Of a DNA stretch of 57,029 nucleotides, positions 1 to 8,210 are shown piece by piece. The stretch spans positions 1 through 57,029 of the forward strand of contig MIAR01000057.1 in assembly GCA_001829185.1 (NCBI GenBank), in the 5' to 3' direction. The notes under the pieces were generated by a model, which did no database searches, had not been told where the DNA came from, and saw nothing but the letters and a program-made list of their open reading frames with translations. This DNA is from Spirochaetes bacterium GWB1_60_80 (GTDB lineage: Bacteria; Spirochaetota; Spirochaetia; Treponematales; UBA12059). Both the position numbers and the translations under genes were made by a program. Each line of letters starts with the position of its first letter. Within the stretch, counting starts at the first letter, position 1.

Positions 1-70
1 TCCGACCCCGGCAGTAACCGGAATTTCCTCATCTGTAACACAGTTTCAGCACTTAGCTTTTCGAACATAT

Positions 71-93
71 GAAAAGCGCCTTTTACGTGGCGC
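71..93 (-). terminator. Possible Rho-independent terminator after ygeW
   Basis: Read on the minus strand, GCGCC and GGCGC pair around an 8-base loop and are followed directly by TTTTC. It lies about 65 bases past the ygeW stop, where the long purine operon would be expected to end. The stem is only 5 bp and the T-run is short, so it may be a weak or composite terminator together with the GC hairpin at 100-131. Confidence 0.45.
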
Positions 94-99
94 ACTGGG

Positions 100-131
100 C
101 CGGGAGGGAAACCGCAGGGTTGCCCTCCCGG
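100..131. other. GC-rich hairpin downstream of ygeW
   Basis: The nine-base arms CCGGGAGGG (100-108) and CCCTCCCGG (123-131) are perfectly complementary around a 14-base loop. There is no T-run next to it. It probably protects the mRNA 3' end or assists the terminator at 71-93. Nothing else is recognisable in 1-156. Confidence 0.4.
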
Positions 132-156
132 ACTGCTTCAATTAATCAAACTATTT

Positions 157-1353
157 TTATAGAATCTCGCGGGCGTGAGCGCGCTCCAGCAGCTGGCCGA
201 GGGTGGCGGCTGGGTCTTGGCGCTTGCCAAGCAGGATCATGGCGGCGATGATGTAGGGTTTGTAGCTGGCTTCGCGGTAGGTATCGTCGCGGTAGCGGTC
301 GAAGACCGACTCGGCCACCTCGCCGGCCTTGCAGGAGACGCCGGTGATGTCGGCCGGCAGGCAGTGCATGTAGAGCGCCTTGCCGCCCTTGGTCAGCTTC
401 ATCTTGGCCTCGGTGCATTCCCAGTCCAGGAACTTGGCGTTGTTGGCCAGGCACTGCTTCTCCAGGTCCTTAAGGCCGGCCTGGTCGTTGGCGTGCAGCA
501 GGGGTACGCGCTGCTGCATGACGTGGTAGGGCGCCCAGCTCTTGGGGTAGACGATGTCGGCGTCCTGGAAGGCTTCCTCCATGCTGTTGACGTGCTGGAA
601 GGAGCCGCCGGAGGTTGTAGCCTGCTTCTTGGACAGCTCGACTACTTCCGGTATCAGGCCGTAGCCTTCCGGGTGGGCCAGGCTGACCTGCATGCCGAAG
701 CGCGAGGCCAGGCCGATGATGCCCTGCGGGACGGACAGCGGCTTGCCGTAGGACGGCGAGTAGGCCCAGGTCATGGCGATCTTCTTGCCCTTCAGTTTGT
801 CCAGGCCGCCGAAGTGGTGCGCCAGGTGCAAGAGGTCGGCCATCGACTGGGTGGGATGGTCGATGTCGCTCTGCAGGTTGACGACGGTGGGGCGGTCGGG
901 CAGGACGCCGGAAGCGACGCCTTCGTCCAGGCTCTTGGCCACCTCGCGCTGGTACTTGTCGCCTTCCCCGAGGTACATGTCGTCGCGGATGCCGATGGCC
1001 TCGGACAGGAAGCTGATCATGTTGGCCGTCTCGCGCACCGTCTCGCCGTGGGCGATCTGGCTCTTGCCTTCGTCCAGGTCCTGGACGTAAAGACCCAACA
1101 GGTCGCAGGCTGACGCGTACGAGAAGCGGGTGCGGGTGGAGTTGTCGCGGAAGTTGGACACGGCGATGCCGGAGTGCCACAGCCGCGGGCTGACGTTCTC
1201 CACTCTCATGGCGCGCAGGATGTCGGCCACCAGGAAGGTGGCCTGCAATTCGTCGGCCGACTTCTCCCAGGTGAGCAGGAAGTCCTTGTGGAACATGCCG
1301 ATTTTCTTGCTGGACAGGTCGGCGATCATTTTCTTGATTTCGGGTATACCCAT
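157..1353 (-). CDS. ygeW: YgeW-type knotted carbamoyltransferase
   Basis: A 398-residue member of the aspartate/ornithine carbamoyltransferase superfamily, about the same length as E. coli YgeW. The carbamoyl-phosphate motif STRTR lies at residues 72-76, and HCLPA starts at residue 330. In purine-degradation clusters YgeW is thought to take the carbamoyl group from a ureido intermediate to make carbamoyl phosphate, a source of ATP. The exact substrate here is inferred. The ATG at 1353 follows GGAGG with 5 bases of spacing; an in-frame start further upstream at 1410 has no comparable site. It is the last gene of the operon, 106 bases after xdhD, and a weak terminator follows. Confidence 0.93.
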   Translation of the reverse strand: MGIPEIKKMIADLSSKKIGMFHKDFLLTWEKSADELQATFLVADILRAMRVENVSPRLWHSGIAVSNFRDNSTRTRFSYASACDLLGLYVQDLDEGKSQIAHGETVRETANMISFLSEAIGIRDDMYLGEGDKYQREVAKSLDEGVASGVLPDRPTVVNLQSDIDHPTQSMADLLHLAHHFGGLDKLKGKKIAMTWAYSPSYGKPLSVPQGIIGLASRFGMQVSLAHPEGYGLIPEVVELSKKQATTSGGSFQHVNSMEEAFQDADIVYPKSWAPYHVMQQRVPLLHANDQAGLKDLEKQCLANNAKFLDWECTEAKMKLTKGGKALYMHCLPADITGVSCKAGEVAESVFDRYRDDTYREASYKPYIIAAMILLGKRQDPAATLGQLLERAHAREIL

Positions 1354-1459
1354 AATTTCCTCCGTAGTGTGGCCGGCTGTACCGGCTGGCCGGACAAGCC
1401 GGCCTTGCAAATATACCCGCCGCGCTCACCGCCAAAGCGGCTGCGCGACGGGCGCATAA

Positions 1460-4324
1460 TCAAATCTTGCCGAGCGCTTTCAGCACCCGTTCCGGGGTGA
1501 AGGGCCACTCCCGGCACCAGACGCCGACGGCGTCGTGGATGGCGATGGCGATGGCCGGGGCAGCCCCATTCAGGCTGATCTCGGACACGCTCTTGCCGCC
1601 GAAGGGTCCGACCTCGTCGGCCACCGGCACCAGCTCGATGTGGAAATCCTCCGGCACCTCGAAGACCGACGGGATCTTGTAGTCCAGGAAGCCGGTATTG
1701 AGCGGCTTGCCGTTTGGATCATACAGCATTTCCTCGTACAGCGAATGGCCGACCGCCTTCATGACGCCGCCGTAGATCTGGCCCAGGGCCAGCGCCGGGT
1801 TGATGGGCGTGCCGCAATCCTGGTAGGCGTGGTAGCGCTTGAGGACGACCTGGCCGCTGCGCTCGTTGACGGCCACCTGCGCGAAGTGGGCGCCGTAGGG
1901 GAAAGCGGCGTGGTCGGTCTTGAAGTTGCCGTAGCCGCATAGCTCGTGGTGCCCTTCTCCCTGGATGGACAGGTGCGCCAGTTTGGCCAGGCTGATCTCG
2001 CCTTGCTTGCCGCGGACGATGCCGCGCGGCACCAGGCGCAGGTCTTCCACCGGCTCGCCCAGCAGGCCGGCCGCGACGGCCAGGCACTTGGCGCGCAGGT
2101 CCTCGGCGGCGCGCACCGCGGCGTTGCCCGAGAAATAAGTCCCCGAGCTGGCGTAGGCGCCTTTGTCAAAGGGCGTTATATCGGTATCACCGGAGATGAC
2201 GGCCACGTCCTCCATATCCAGCCCCATGATCTCGGCGGCCGCCTTGGCGGTGACGGTGTCCAGGCCGGTACCGAGGTCGGCGCCGCCGGACAAGAGCAGC
2301 AGCGTACCGTCGGCCAGGAGCCGCAGTTCGGCGTTGGCCGCGTCCAGGCCAGGCAGGCCGGAGCCTTGCTGGATGATAACGGCGCCCTGTCCGGACTTCC
2401 AGCCGGGCTCGGCGGCCGGCCTGGGCATTGACCACTTGAAGGCCTCGCGGCCGCGCCGGATCATTTCGCCCAGGCCGCACTCGCCCAGCGTCACGGCCGC
2501 GCCGGGCCGTCCCTCGCCCAGGCTGCGCAATATCTCGATGGTCGAGCCGGAACGGACCCGGTTCTTTTCCAACAGGTCGAGCTGGTCCATGCCCAGTTCG
2601 GCGGCCAGCTCGGCCAGGGCCGTCTGCAGGGCGAAGGAGCCCTTGGGCGCCCCGTAACCCTGGTAGGCGCCGGCCGGCGACAGGTTGGTATAGTAGCTCT
2701 TGACCTCGAAGCGGGCGTTGTCGCACAGCACCAGCGGCAGGCTCTTGCTGATGGCGTTCATCGGCACGGTCAGGCAGTGCTGGCCGTAGGGGCCGGTGTC
2801 GGCGTCCAGTACCATCTGCACCGCCGTCAGCCGGCCGTCTTGCTTGGCGCCCAGCTTGACGCTGATCTCCATGACGTGGCGGGTGCGGCTGGCGCTGAAT
2901 TCCTGGGCCCGGTCGTAGCGGAAGAAGACCGGGCGGCCGGTGGTCCAGGCCAGCCAGCCGGCCAGGTCCTCGACCACGATGTCCTGCTTGGCGCCAAAGC
3001 CGCCGCCGACCCGCTCCTTGATGATGCGGACCTTGTTCTCGCTGATGCCGATGACCCGCGAGACGATGCGGCGGACGTGCCACGGTACCTGGGTGGAGGC
3101 GTGGATGACCAGCCGGCCGCCATCGACCTTGGCATAGACGACATGCGGCTCCAGCGGCGTGCACTGGACGCGGTTGCCCTTGTAGCTTCTCTCGATGACC
3201 ACGTCGGCCTCGGCGAAGCCTTTTTCGACGTCGCCGATGCCGTCGGCCACGCTGGCCGCCAGGTTGCGGTGCGGGTCGGCATGTAAGGGGAACTGGTATA
3301 TTATCGGATCATCGCGGCCGTCGCCCTTGACGGAGCTGCCAGCCGGCGGATTGCCGACCACGTAGCTGACCTCGCCGTGGTGCACGATCGGCGCGCCGCT
3401 CGCCTTGGCCGCGGCGATGGACAGGACGGGCTGGAGGACCTCGTACTCCACCTTGATGGCGGCCAGGGCGGCGCGGGCCTCGTCCAGGCTCTCGGCCAGC
3501 ACCGCCGCCACGCGGTCGCCGACGTAGCGCAGCTTGCGCGGGAACATGCGCTGGTCGTGGGGACTGGGTTCGGGAAAGCCCTGGCCGGCCGTGGTGTAGA
3601 CCTGGTCGGGGCAATTCTGGTGCGTGACGATTGATACCACGCCGGGCATGGCCTCGGCTGCCGCCGTATCAATCGACTTGACCCAGGCGTGGGCGTGGGG
3701 GCTGGGCAAGACTAAGAGGTGGCAAGCCGTGGCGTCCACTCGGTCCTCGACGAAGGCCCGCTCGCCGCGGGCCAGGCCGGCGGCGTCGACCTTGTCGCGG
3801 TCCTTGCCGACATGTACCAGGTCGGGCCGGAATTCCGGCCCGGCCGGTTCAACGTAGGCCGGATCTAGCAGACGGGCGGCGGCGATGCGGGCGGCGGCAT
3901 AAAACTGCTCGTAGCCGGTGCAGCGGCAAAGCGTGCCGGACAAGGCGTCCCGCACCTCGGCCTTGGTCGGCCGCGCGCTGCGTTCCAGCAGTTCGTGCAG
4001 GGCCAAGACCACGGCTGGGGTGCAATAGCCGCACTGCACGCAGGCGGCGTCGATCAAGGCGCGCTGGACGATGGACAGGCCACGGTCCTGGCCGTAATGC
4101 TCGACGGTGTAGACGCGGCTGCCGTCGACTTGTAGGGCCAAGAGCTGGCAGGAGTTGACCAGCCGGCCTTCCAGCAGCACGGCGCACAGGCCGCAGCTGC
4201 CTTCGCCGTCGCAGCCGTTGCGCACCGAGACGAGGCCCTTGCGCCGCAGGACGGCCAGCAGCGTTTCGGCCGGCTCGACTTCCCAGGCCACGGTCCGTCC
4301 GTTAAGAATAAATGACGTTTTCAT
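1460..4324 (-). CDS. xdhD: Fused 2Fe-2S / molybdopterin-binding dehydrogenase, XdhD type
   Basis: A 954-residue molybdenum hydroxylase that fuses an N-terminal two-cluster 2Fe-2S domain to the Mo-binding domains, the architecture of E. coli XdhD (selenium-dependent xanthine/hypoxanthine dehydrogenase family). Cys38, Cys44, Cys47 and Cys59 fit the plant-type cluster; CVQCGYC near residue 97 and LCRCTGY fit the second cluster. GGGFGAKQD lies near residue 441 and AYQGYGAPKG near 553. The expected catalytic Glu is in SVSEISLNG near 911. The FAD part is on the separate gene just upstream, and the two overlap by ATGA. The ATG at 4324 has GGAGG seven bases upstream. Substrate (purine hydroxylation) is inferred from family and context. 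No in-frame TGA suggests selenocysteine; selenium would be a cofactor ligand. Confidence 0.93.
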   Translation of the reverse strand: MKTSFILNGRTVAWEVEPAETLLAVLRRKGLVSVRNGCDGEGSCGLCAVLLEGRLVNSCQLLALQVDGSRVYTVEHYGQDRGLSIVQRALIDAACVQCGYCTPAVVLALHELLERSARPTKAEVRDALSGTLCRCTGYEQFYAAARIAAARLLDPAYVEPAGPEFRPDLVHVGKDRDKVDAAGLARGERAFVEDRVDATACHLLVLPSPHAHAWVKSIDTAAAEAMPGVVSIVTHQNCPDQVYTTAGQGFPEPSPHDQRMFPRKLRYVGDRVAAVLAESLDEARAALAAIKVEYEVLQPVLSIAAAKASGAPIVHHGEVSYVVGNPPAGSSVKGDGRDDPIIYQFPLHADPHRNLAASVADGIGDVEKGFAEADVVIERSYKGNRVQCTPLEPHVVYAKVDGGRLVIHASTQVPWHVRRIVSRVIGISENKVRIIKERVGGGFGAKQDIVVEDLAGWLAWTTGRPVFFRYDRAQEFSASRTRHVMEISVKLGAKQDGRLTAVQMVLDADTGPYGQHCLTVPMNAISKSLPLVLCDNARFEVKSYYTNLSPAGAYQGYGAPKGSFALQTALAELAAELGMDQLDLLEKNRVRSGSTIEILRSLGEGRPGAAVTLGECGLGEMIRRGREAFKWSMPRPAAEPGWKSGQGAVIIQQGSGLPGLDAANAELRLLADGTLLLLSGGADLGTGLDTVTAKAAAEIMGLDMEDVAVISGDTDITPFDKGAYASSGTYFSGNAAVRAAEDLRAKCLAVAAGLLGEPVEDLRLVPRGIVRGKQGEISLAKLAHLSIQGEGHHELCGYGNFKTDHAAFPYGAHFAQVAVNERSGQVVLKRYHAYQDCGTPINPALALGQIYGGVMKAVGHSLYEEMLYDPNGKPLNTGFLDYKIPSVFEVPEDFHIELVPVADEVGPFGGKSVSEISLNGAAPAIAIAIHDAVGVWCREWPFTPERVLKALGKI

Positions 4325-5310
4325 GGCAGCACCTCCGCGGACAGCAGCGCCTGCAGGCAATCAGCCACCAGGGCCGCGCCTTGCTGGCGCTTGAAGGCGC
4401 TACTGCCGCGCTGGTCGTCGATGGCCGACAAGAGCGGCCGGATCGCCGCCTCGGTGGCGGCCAGGTCGTCTAGGTCGCGGCCGTCGAACAGCGCCTCGAT
4501 ATCGAGACGGCGTAGGGCGTGCAGGCTAAAACCGCCGACCACCAGGCACAGCTCAAGCAGCCGGCGGCCTTTGACGGTAGCGACGGCGGCCACGGTGGCG
4601 GTGGAGACATCGCAGGCGGTGCGGCTGGAGCGGGCGAAGGCGGCGCTCCGCCCTCCCCCGGCCGGCAGGATGAGGTTCAGGAGCAGGCCGGCCGGCTTGA
4701 TTAACCACTTGGCCAGGGGCAGCGTCTGGTTGGCCGGGCCGCCGCCGGCGCATTCCACGGCCGCGTCGAGCGCCAGGCAGAGCGGCACCAGGCTGGCGCA
4801 GCTTTTGTTGAAGGCCAGGTTGCCGCCGACCGTGGCCCGATTGCGGATGTTGCGGTTGGCCATGCTGCGCGCCGACGCCTGGAGGGCCGAGAAGGCCAGC
4901 GGGCTTTCCAGCACTTCCTGGAAGGTGGTGCCGGCGCCGATGACCAGGCCGGCCGCCGTCTGGTTCAAGCCGCGCGGCAGGATGCGGCCGACGTCGATCA
5001 GGAGTTCCGGGAAGTCGGCGGCGGTGCGGTTGCCGGCCACCGAGGGCGAGGCGGTCGACAAGAGGGCTGTACCGCCGGCCAGCCAGGCTGCGCCACCAAT
5101 AGTGGCTGCGCCACCAATAGTGGCTGCGCCACCAATAGTGGCTGCGCCACCAATAGTGGCTGCGCCACCAATAGTGGCGGCGCCACCAATAGTGGCGGCG
5201 CCACCAATAGTGGCGGCGCCACCAGAGGTGGCGGCGCGCTTGGCCAGGGCCTGTTCCATCAAGGCGACGGCCTCGGCCGCGTCCTTGGGTCGTACATATT
5301 CCTTTACCAT
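4321..5310 (-). CDS. ygfM: FAD-binding subunit of molybdenum hydroxylase, YgfM type
   Basis: A 329-residue xanthine-dehydrogenase-type FAD domain protein that would pass electrons from the XdhD 2Fe-2S centres to the final acceptor. The flavin loop appears as WLAGGTALL and the second flavin motif as RNIRNRATVGGNLA. The C-terminal part has the usual CO-dehydrogenase flavoprotein C-domain with DQRGSSAFKRQQ. Between the first helix (residues 1-28) and the flavin loop sits an unusual array of seven TIGGAA hexapeptides preceded by one TSGGAA, encoded by the 18-bp repeats at 5092-5235. The ATG at 5310 overlaps the previous gene's stop by 7 bases and has AAGGGA upstream. It overlaps xdhD by ATGA. The E. 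coli homologue has no such array. Confidence 0.9.
   Translation of the reverse strand: MVKEYVRPKDAAEAVALMEQALAKRAATSGGAATIGGAATIGGAATIGGAATIGGAATIGGAATIGGAATIGGAAWLAGGTALLSTASPSVAGNRTAADFPELLIDVGRILPRGLNQTAAGLVIGAGTTFQEVLESPLAFSALQASARSMANRNIRNRATVGGNLAFNKSCASLVPLCLALDAAVECAGGGPANQTLPLAKWLIKPAGLLLNLILPAGGGRSAAFARSSRTACDVSTATVAAVATVKGRRLLELCLVVGGFSLHALRRLDIEALFDGRDLDDLAATEAAIRPLLSAIDDQRGSSAFKRQQGAALVADCLQALLSAEVLP
5092..5235. repeat. In-frame 18-bp tandem repeat inside ygfM (8 units)
   Basis: Units start at 5092, 5110, 5128, 5146, 5164, 5182, 5200 and 5218. Seven share GCCACCAATAGTGG; the eighth has GCCACCAGAGGTGG. The first four end in CTGC and the last three full units in CGGC, so two sub-types form blocks, as expected for duplication by slippage or unequal exchange. 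Each unit encodes one TIGGAA hexapeptide on the minus strand, so copy-number change keeps the frame. Confidence 0.97.
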
Positions 5311-6704
5311 CCGGTTTTGATCCCTTCTTTTTCGAGCAGGCGCTTGGCGCAGCGGTTGGCCTCGGTCCGGATCAGCTCCTCGTCGGCGCCGCATAGCCGC
5401 CGGTCGCGCACCACGAATTCGCCGTTGACGATCAGATGGTCGACGCCGTGGTTATAGCCCGAGAACAGCAAGGCGGCGGCGGGGTCGGACAAGGCGCCGG
5501 AGTACTCCAGCTTCATGACGTCGAACAAGGCCAGGTCGGCCAGGGCGCCTTCTTCCAGCCGGCCGGCTTCCTCGTAGCCCAGGAGGCGGGCGCCGCCTGT
5601 GGTAGCCAGACCGAGCACCTCGCGGGCGTTGATACCGGCCGCGCCGTAGCGCACCCGTTGCAGCAGCAAGGCCTGGCGAGCCTCGCCCAGCATGTCCGAG
5701 GCGTCGTTGGAGGCCGATCCGTCGACCGCCAAGCCGACCGGCACGCCCAGGTCGAGCATCTCGCGCACTCTGGCGATGCCGGAGCCGAGCCGCATGTTGG
5801 ACGACGGGCAGTGCGCCACGCCGGTCTTGGTGGCGGCTAGCAGTTTGAGTTCCTGGTCGTTAAAATGGATGCCGTGGGCGTACCAGACGTCCGGGCCGAT
5901 AAAGCCGCAGTCTTCCATCACCCTAAGCGGGCGGCGGCCGTACATCCGGACGCAGAACTCATCCTCGTCCAGGGTCTCGGCCAAATGGGTATGCAGTCGG
6001 GCGCCGTAGCGGCGGGCCAGGGCGGCCGCGTCCTTCAGGGACTGCTCGGAGACCGAGAAGGGCGAACAGGGCGCCAGAGCCAGCTTGCGCATGGCGTCAG
6101 GCGACTTGTCGTGATACTTTTGTAAAGCCGCTTCGCTGGCCGAGAGTATGAAGTCCTCGTCCTGCACCACGCTGTCCGGCGGCAGGCCGCCGTCCTTCTT
6201 GGAGCGCGACATCGAGCCGCGGGTCGGTGCGAAGCGCAGGCCGATCTGGGCGGCGGCCTTGAATTGCAGGCCGGGCAGGTCTTCCTTGAAGGACTGGGGG
6301 TACAGGTAATGGTGGTCGGTGGTCAACGTACAGCCGGTCTTGGCCAGCTCGGCCAGGGCCAGCATGCTGGACCAGTAGACCGCCTCCTCGTCGACATGCT
6401 TCCAGACCTCGTACAGGTAGACCAACCACTTAAAGAGCTTGGCGTCCTGCACGGCCGGGATGTTGCGCGTCAGGGTCTGGTAGAAATGGTGATGGGTGTT
6501 GACCAGGCCCGGCATGACGACGTGGCGCGAGGCGTCGAGCGTCGGGCAGCCGGCCGGAACGGCCAACCCCTGGCCGATCTGCTTGATGCGCTTGCCGTCC
6601 ACCAGGATGTCGACGCCGGACAGGTCGTCCGCCTGAGTACCGGCCTGCGGACCGCTACCGTAGCGCGGACGAACCACCCGGAAGCAGTTCTGCAGGAGTA
6701 TCAC
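5304..6704 (-). CDS. 8-oxoguanine deaminase-like amidohydrolase
   Basis: A 466-residue metal-dependent amidohydrolase of the TrzN/AtzB/8-oxoguanine-deaminase subfamily. The metal site motif VNTHHHFYQTLTR is at residues 69-80, followed by a DHHYLYP segment. Further on come HTHLAET, WYAHGIHF, HCPSSNMRLGSG and the catalytic-Asp segment AVDGSASND. By family it would deaminate a keto-purine such as 8-oxoguanine, or guanine, feeding urate or xanthine to the pathway. It starts with GTG at 6704, and GTGA makes a 4-base overlap with the upstream PLP gene. The N-terminal residues before this codon read like out-of-frame sequence. It is clearly different from ssnA in the same operon. Other aminohydrolases of the family, such as triazine or pterin deaminases, are alternatives. 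Confidence 0.85.
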   Translation of the reverse strand: MILLQNCFRVVRPRYGSGPQAGTQADDLSGVDILVDGKRIKQIGQGLAVPAGCPTLDASRHVVMPGLVNTHHHFYQTLTRNIPAVQDAKLFKWLVYLYEVWKHVDEEAVYWSSMLALAELAKTGCTLTTDHHYLYPQSFKEDLPGLQFKAAAQIGLRFAPTRGSMSRSKKDGGLPPDSVVQDEDFILSASEAALQKYHDKSPDAMRKLALAPCSPFSVSEQSLKDAAALARRYGARLHTHLAETLDEDEFCVRMYGRRPLRVMEDCGFIGPDVWYAHGIHFNDQELKLLAATKTGVAHCPSSNMRLGSGIARVREMLDLGVPVGLAVDGSASNDASDMLGEARQALLLQRVRYGAAGINAREVLGLATTGGARLLGYEEAGRLEEGALADLALFDVMKLEYSGALSDPAAALLFSGYNHGVDHLIVNGEFVVRDRRLCGADEELIRTEANRCAKRLLEKEGIKTGW

Positions 6705-8158
6705 TTCAGTACCTCGGCGTTGAACTCGGTGATCATCTTGTCGATGACCGCCGCTTGGGCGTGCAGGCCGTCCCAGTACACGTGGTGGTCGTCCCACTGG
6801 GCGCGCAGTTCCGTCAGGTCCTTGCCCAGCTGCTCGATCCAGGTGTAGTACTTGAGGTTGTGGACGCGGCGGCGCTCGGCGTGGGTCATGTCCAAGACGT
6901 AATCGACAGAAAGATTCTGTAACATATCCAGGTCGCGGTCGGCGTCGCGCTGGGTGTAGGGGCCGCGTTCCTTGGTCAATTCCACCAGGCGGGAACCGTA
7001 CATGGCCAGCGAATCGGTGAAGACGGTCAGGGCGACGTCGGTTTCGGTCAGCTCGTAGTACTTGGCGGCCTTGATGGTGGCCACCAGGTTGCCGATGCCG
7101 GAGATGCCCATCAGCTCCAGCCGGTCCAGGACCGCCTGGCTGACGCCATGCTCAAACAGAACCTTCTGGCCGGCCGGCTCGTTGAAGAGGCGCAGCAGGC
7201 GGATGGTGATCTCGTCATCGACGGCCACGGCCACGTCGGTGTCGCGCAGGTTGTGGATCCAGGGGATGTGCTTGTCGCCGATGCCCTCGATGCGGTGGTC
7301 GCCATAGCCGTTCTCGTAGACGGTGGGGCACTGCAGGGCCTCGCCGACGCCGACGCGGGTGCCGAAATGCTTGGTTTTAAGGTAGCTGCCGGCGCCCAGG
7401 GTGCCGGCTGAACCGGAACTGAAAATGCTCAAGGCCAGATGGCTCTTCGGGCCGGCCAATTTGCAGTAGACTTCTTCCATGGCCGGTCCGGTGACGCTGA
7501 AATGCCACAGGTGGTTGGGCAGCTGGTCGAACTGGTTGAAGATGACGCACTCGGGGCGGGTCTTCTCGATCTCGATGCACTTGTCAAATATTTCCTTAAC
7601 ATTAGATTCGCAGCCCGGCGTGGCGATGACTTCCTCGGCCATGGTCCTGAGCCACTCGAAGCGCTCCTTGCTCATGCCGGCCGGCAGAATGGCCACCGAC
7701 GGGCAGGACAGCAGGCGCGAGATATAGGCGCCGCCGCGGCAATAGTTGCCGGTGCTCGGCCAGACGGCCTTCTTGGAGGAGGGATCGAAGCGGCCGGTGA
7801 CCAGCTCCGAGATCAGGCAGGAATAAGCCGCGCCGACCTTATGAGCGCCGGTCGGGAACCACTTGCCGGCGATGCCGGCAATCTTGGCCTTGGTATTGGT
7901 CAACTCGCGCGGTAGCTCAAGGTAGTTGACGTCGCCGAACTGGCCGCCTTTTTCCTTGGGCTCGTTCTTCCAGGTAACGCGGAACAGGTTGCTGGTGTGC
8001 ACGTCCCACAGGCCGACATTTTTAAGTTCGTCCTTGATGCGCTGCGGCGTCTTGGACGGGTCGCGCATTTGCTCGTAGGTGGGCAGCAGGATGCCCTTTT
8101 GCTTGCAGCGTTCGATATTTCGTTTGCGTCCAGCTTCGTCAATCTTAAGATCGATCAT
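6701..8158 (-). CDS. Fold-type II PLP-dependent enzyme, purine-cluster associated
   Basis: A 485-residue enzyme of the cysteine-synthase/tryptophan-synthase-beta fold. The predicted PLP Schiff-base lysine is Lys107 in PTGAHKVGAAYS. WPSTGNYCRGG (133-143) matches the substrate/phosphate loop, and FSSGSAGTLGAGS near 246-258 matches the glycine-rich PLP-phosphate loop. It is longer than typical cysteine synthases and has an alpha-helical C-terminal extension ending in a W/H/D-rich segment. It is not YgeX (diaminopropionate ammonia-lyase, about 400 residues), although it occupies that place in the operon. A beta-elimination or beta-replacement reaction on an amino-acid product of purine ring breakdown is a reasonable inference. 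The start has AAGGAG seven bases upstream, and it overlaps the next gene by GTGA. Confidence 0.8.
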   Translation of the reverse strand: MIDLKIDEAGRKRNIERCKQKGILLPTYEQMRDPSKTPQRIKDELKNVGLWDVHTSNLFRVTWKNEPKEKGGQFGDVNYLELPRELTNTKAKIAGIAGKWFPTGAHKVGAAYSCLISELVTGRFDPSSKKAVWPSTGNYCRGGAYISRLLSCPSVAILPAGMSKERFEWLRTMAEEVIATPGCESNVKEIFDKCIEIEKTRPECVIFNQFDQLPNHLWHFSVTGPAMEEVYCKLAGPKSHLALSIFSSGSAGTLGAGSYLKTKHFGTRVGVGEALQCPTVYENGYGDHRIEGIGDKHIPWIHNLRDTDVAVAVDDEITIRLLRLFNEPAGQKVLFEHGVSQAVLDRLELMGISGIGNLVATIKAAKYYELTETDVALTVFTDSLAMYGSRLVELTKERGPYTQRDADRDLDMLQNLSVDYVLDMTHAERRRVHNLKYYTWIEQLGKDLTELRAQWDDHHVYWDGLHAQAAVIDKMITEFNAEVLK

Positions 8159-8210
8159 TAGTAACTCCTTGTCAGCATTGTCCGGCGCGCCAGGCGCTCC
8201 GTCGTTACGG

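Noticed and set aside
5092-5235. Possible CRISPR-like array
   Set aside because: Units are 18 bp with no spacers and are translated in frame inside a known gene; no cas genes are nearby.
4391-5320. Plus-strand frame with repeated AAPPIV peptide
   Set aside because: This is the complementary reading of the 18-bp repeat and of ygfM. The minus-strand frame has the FAD-domain motifs and the operon context.
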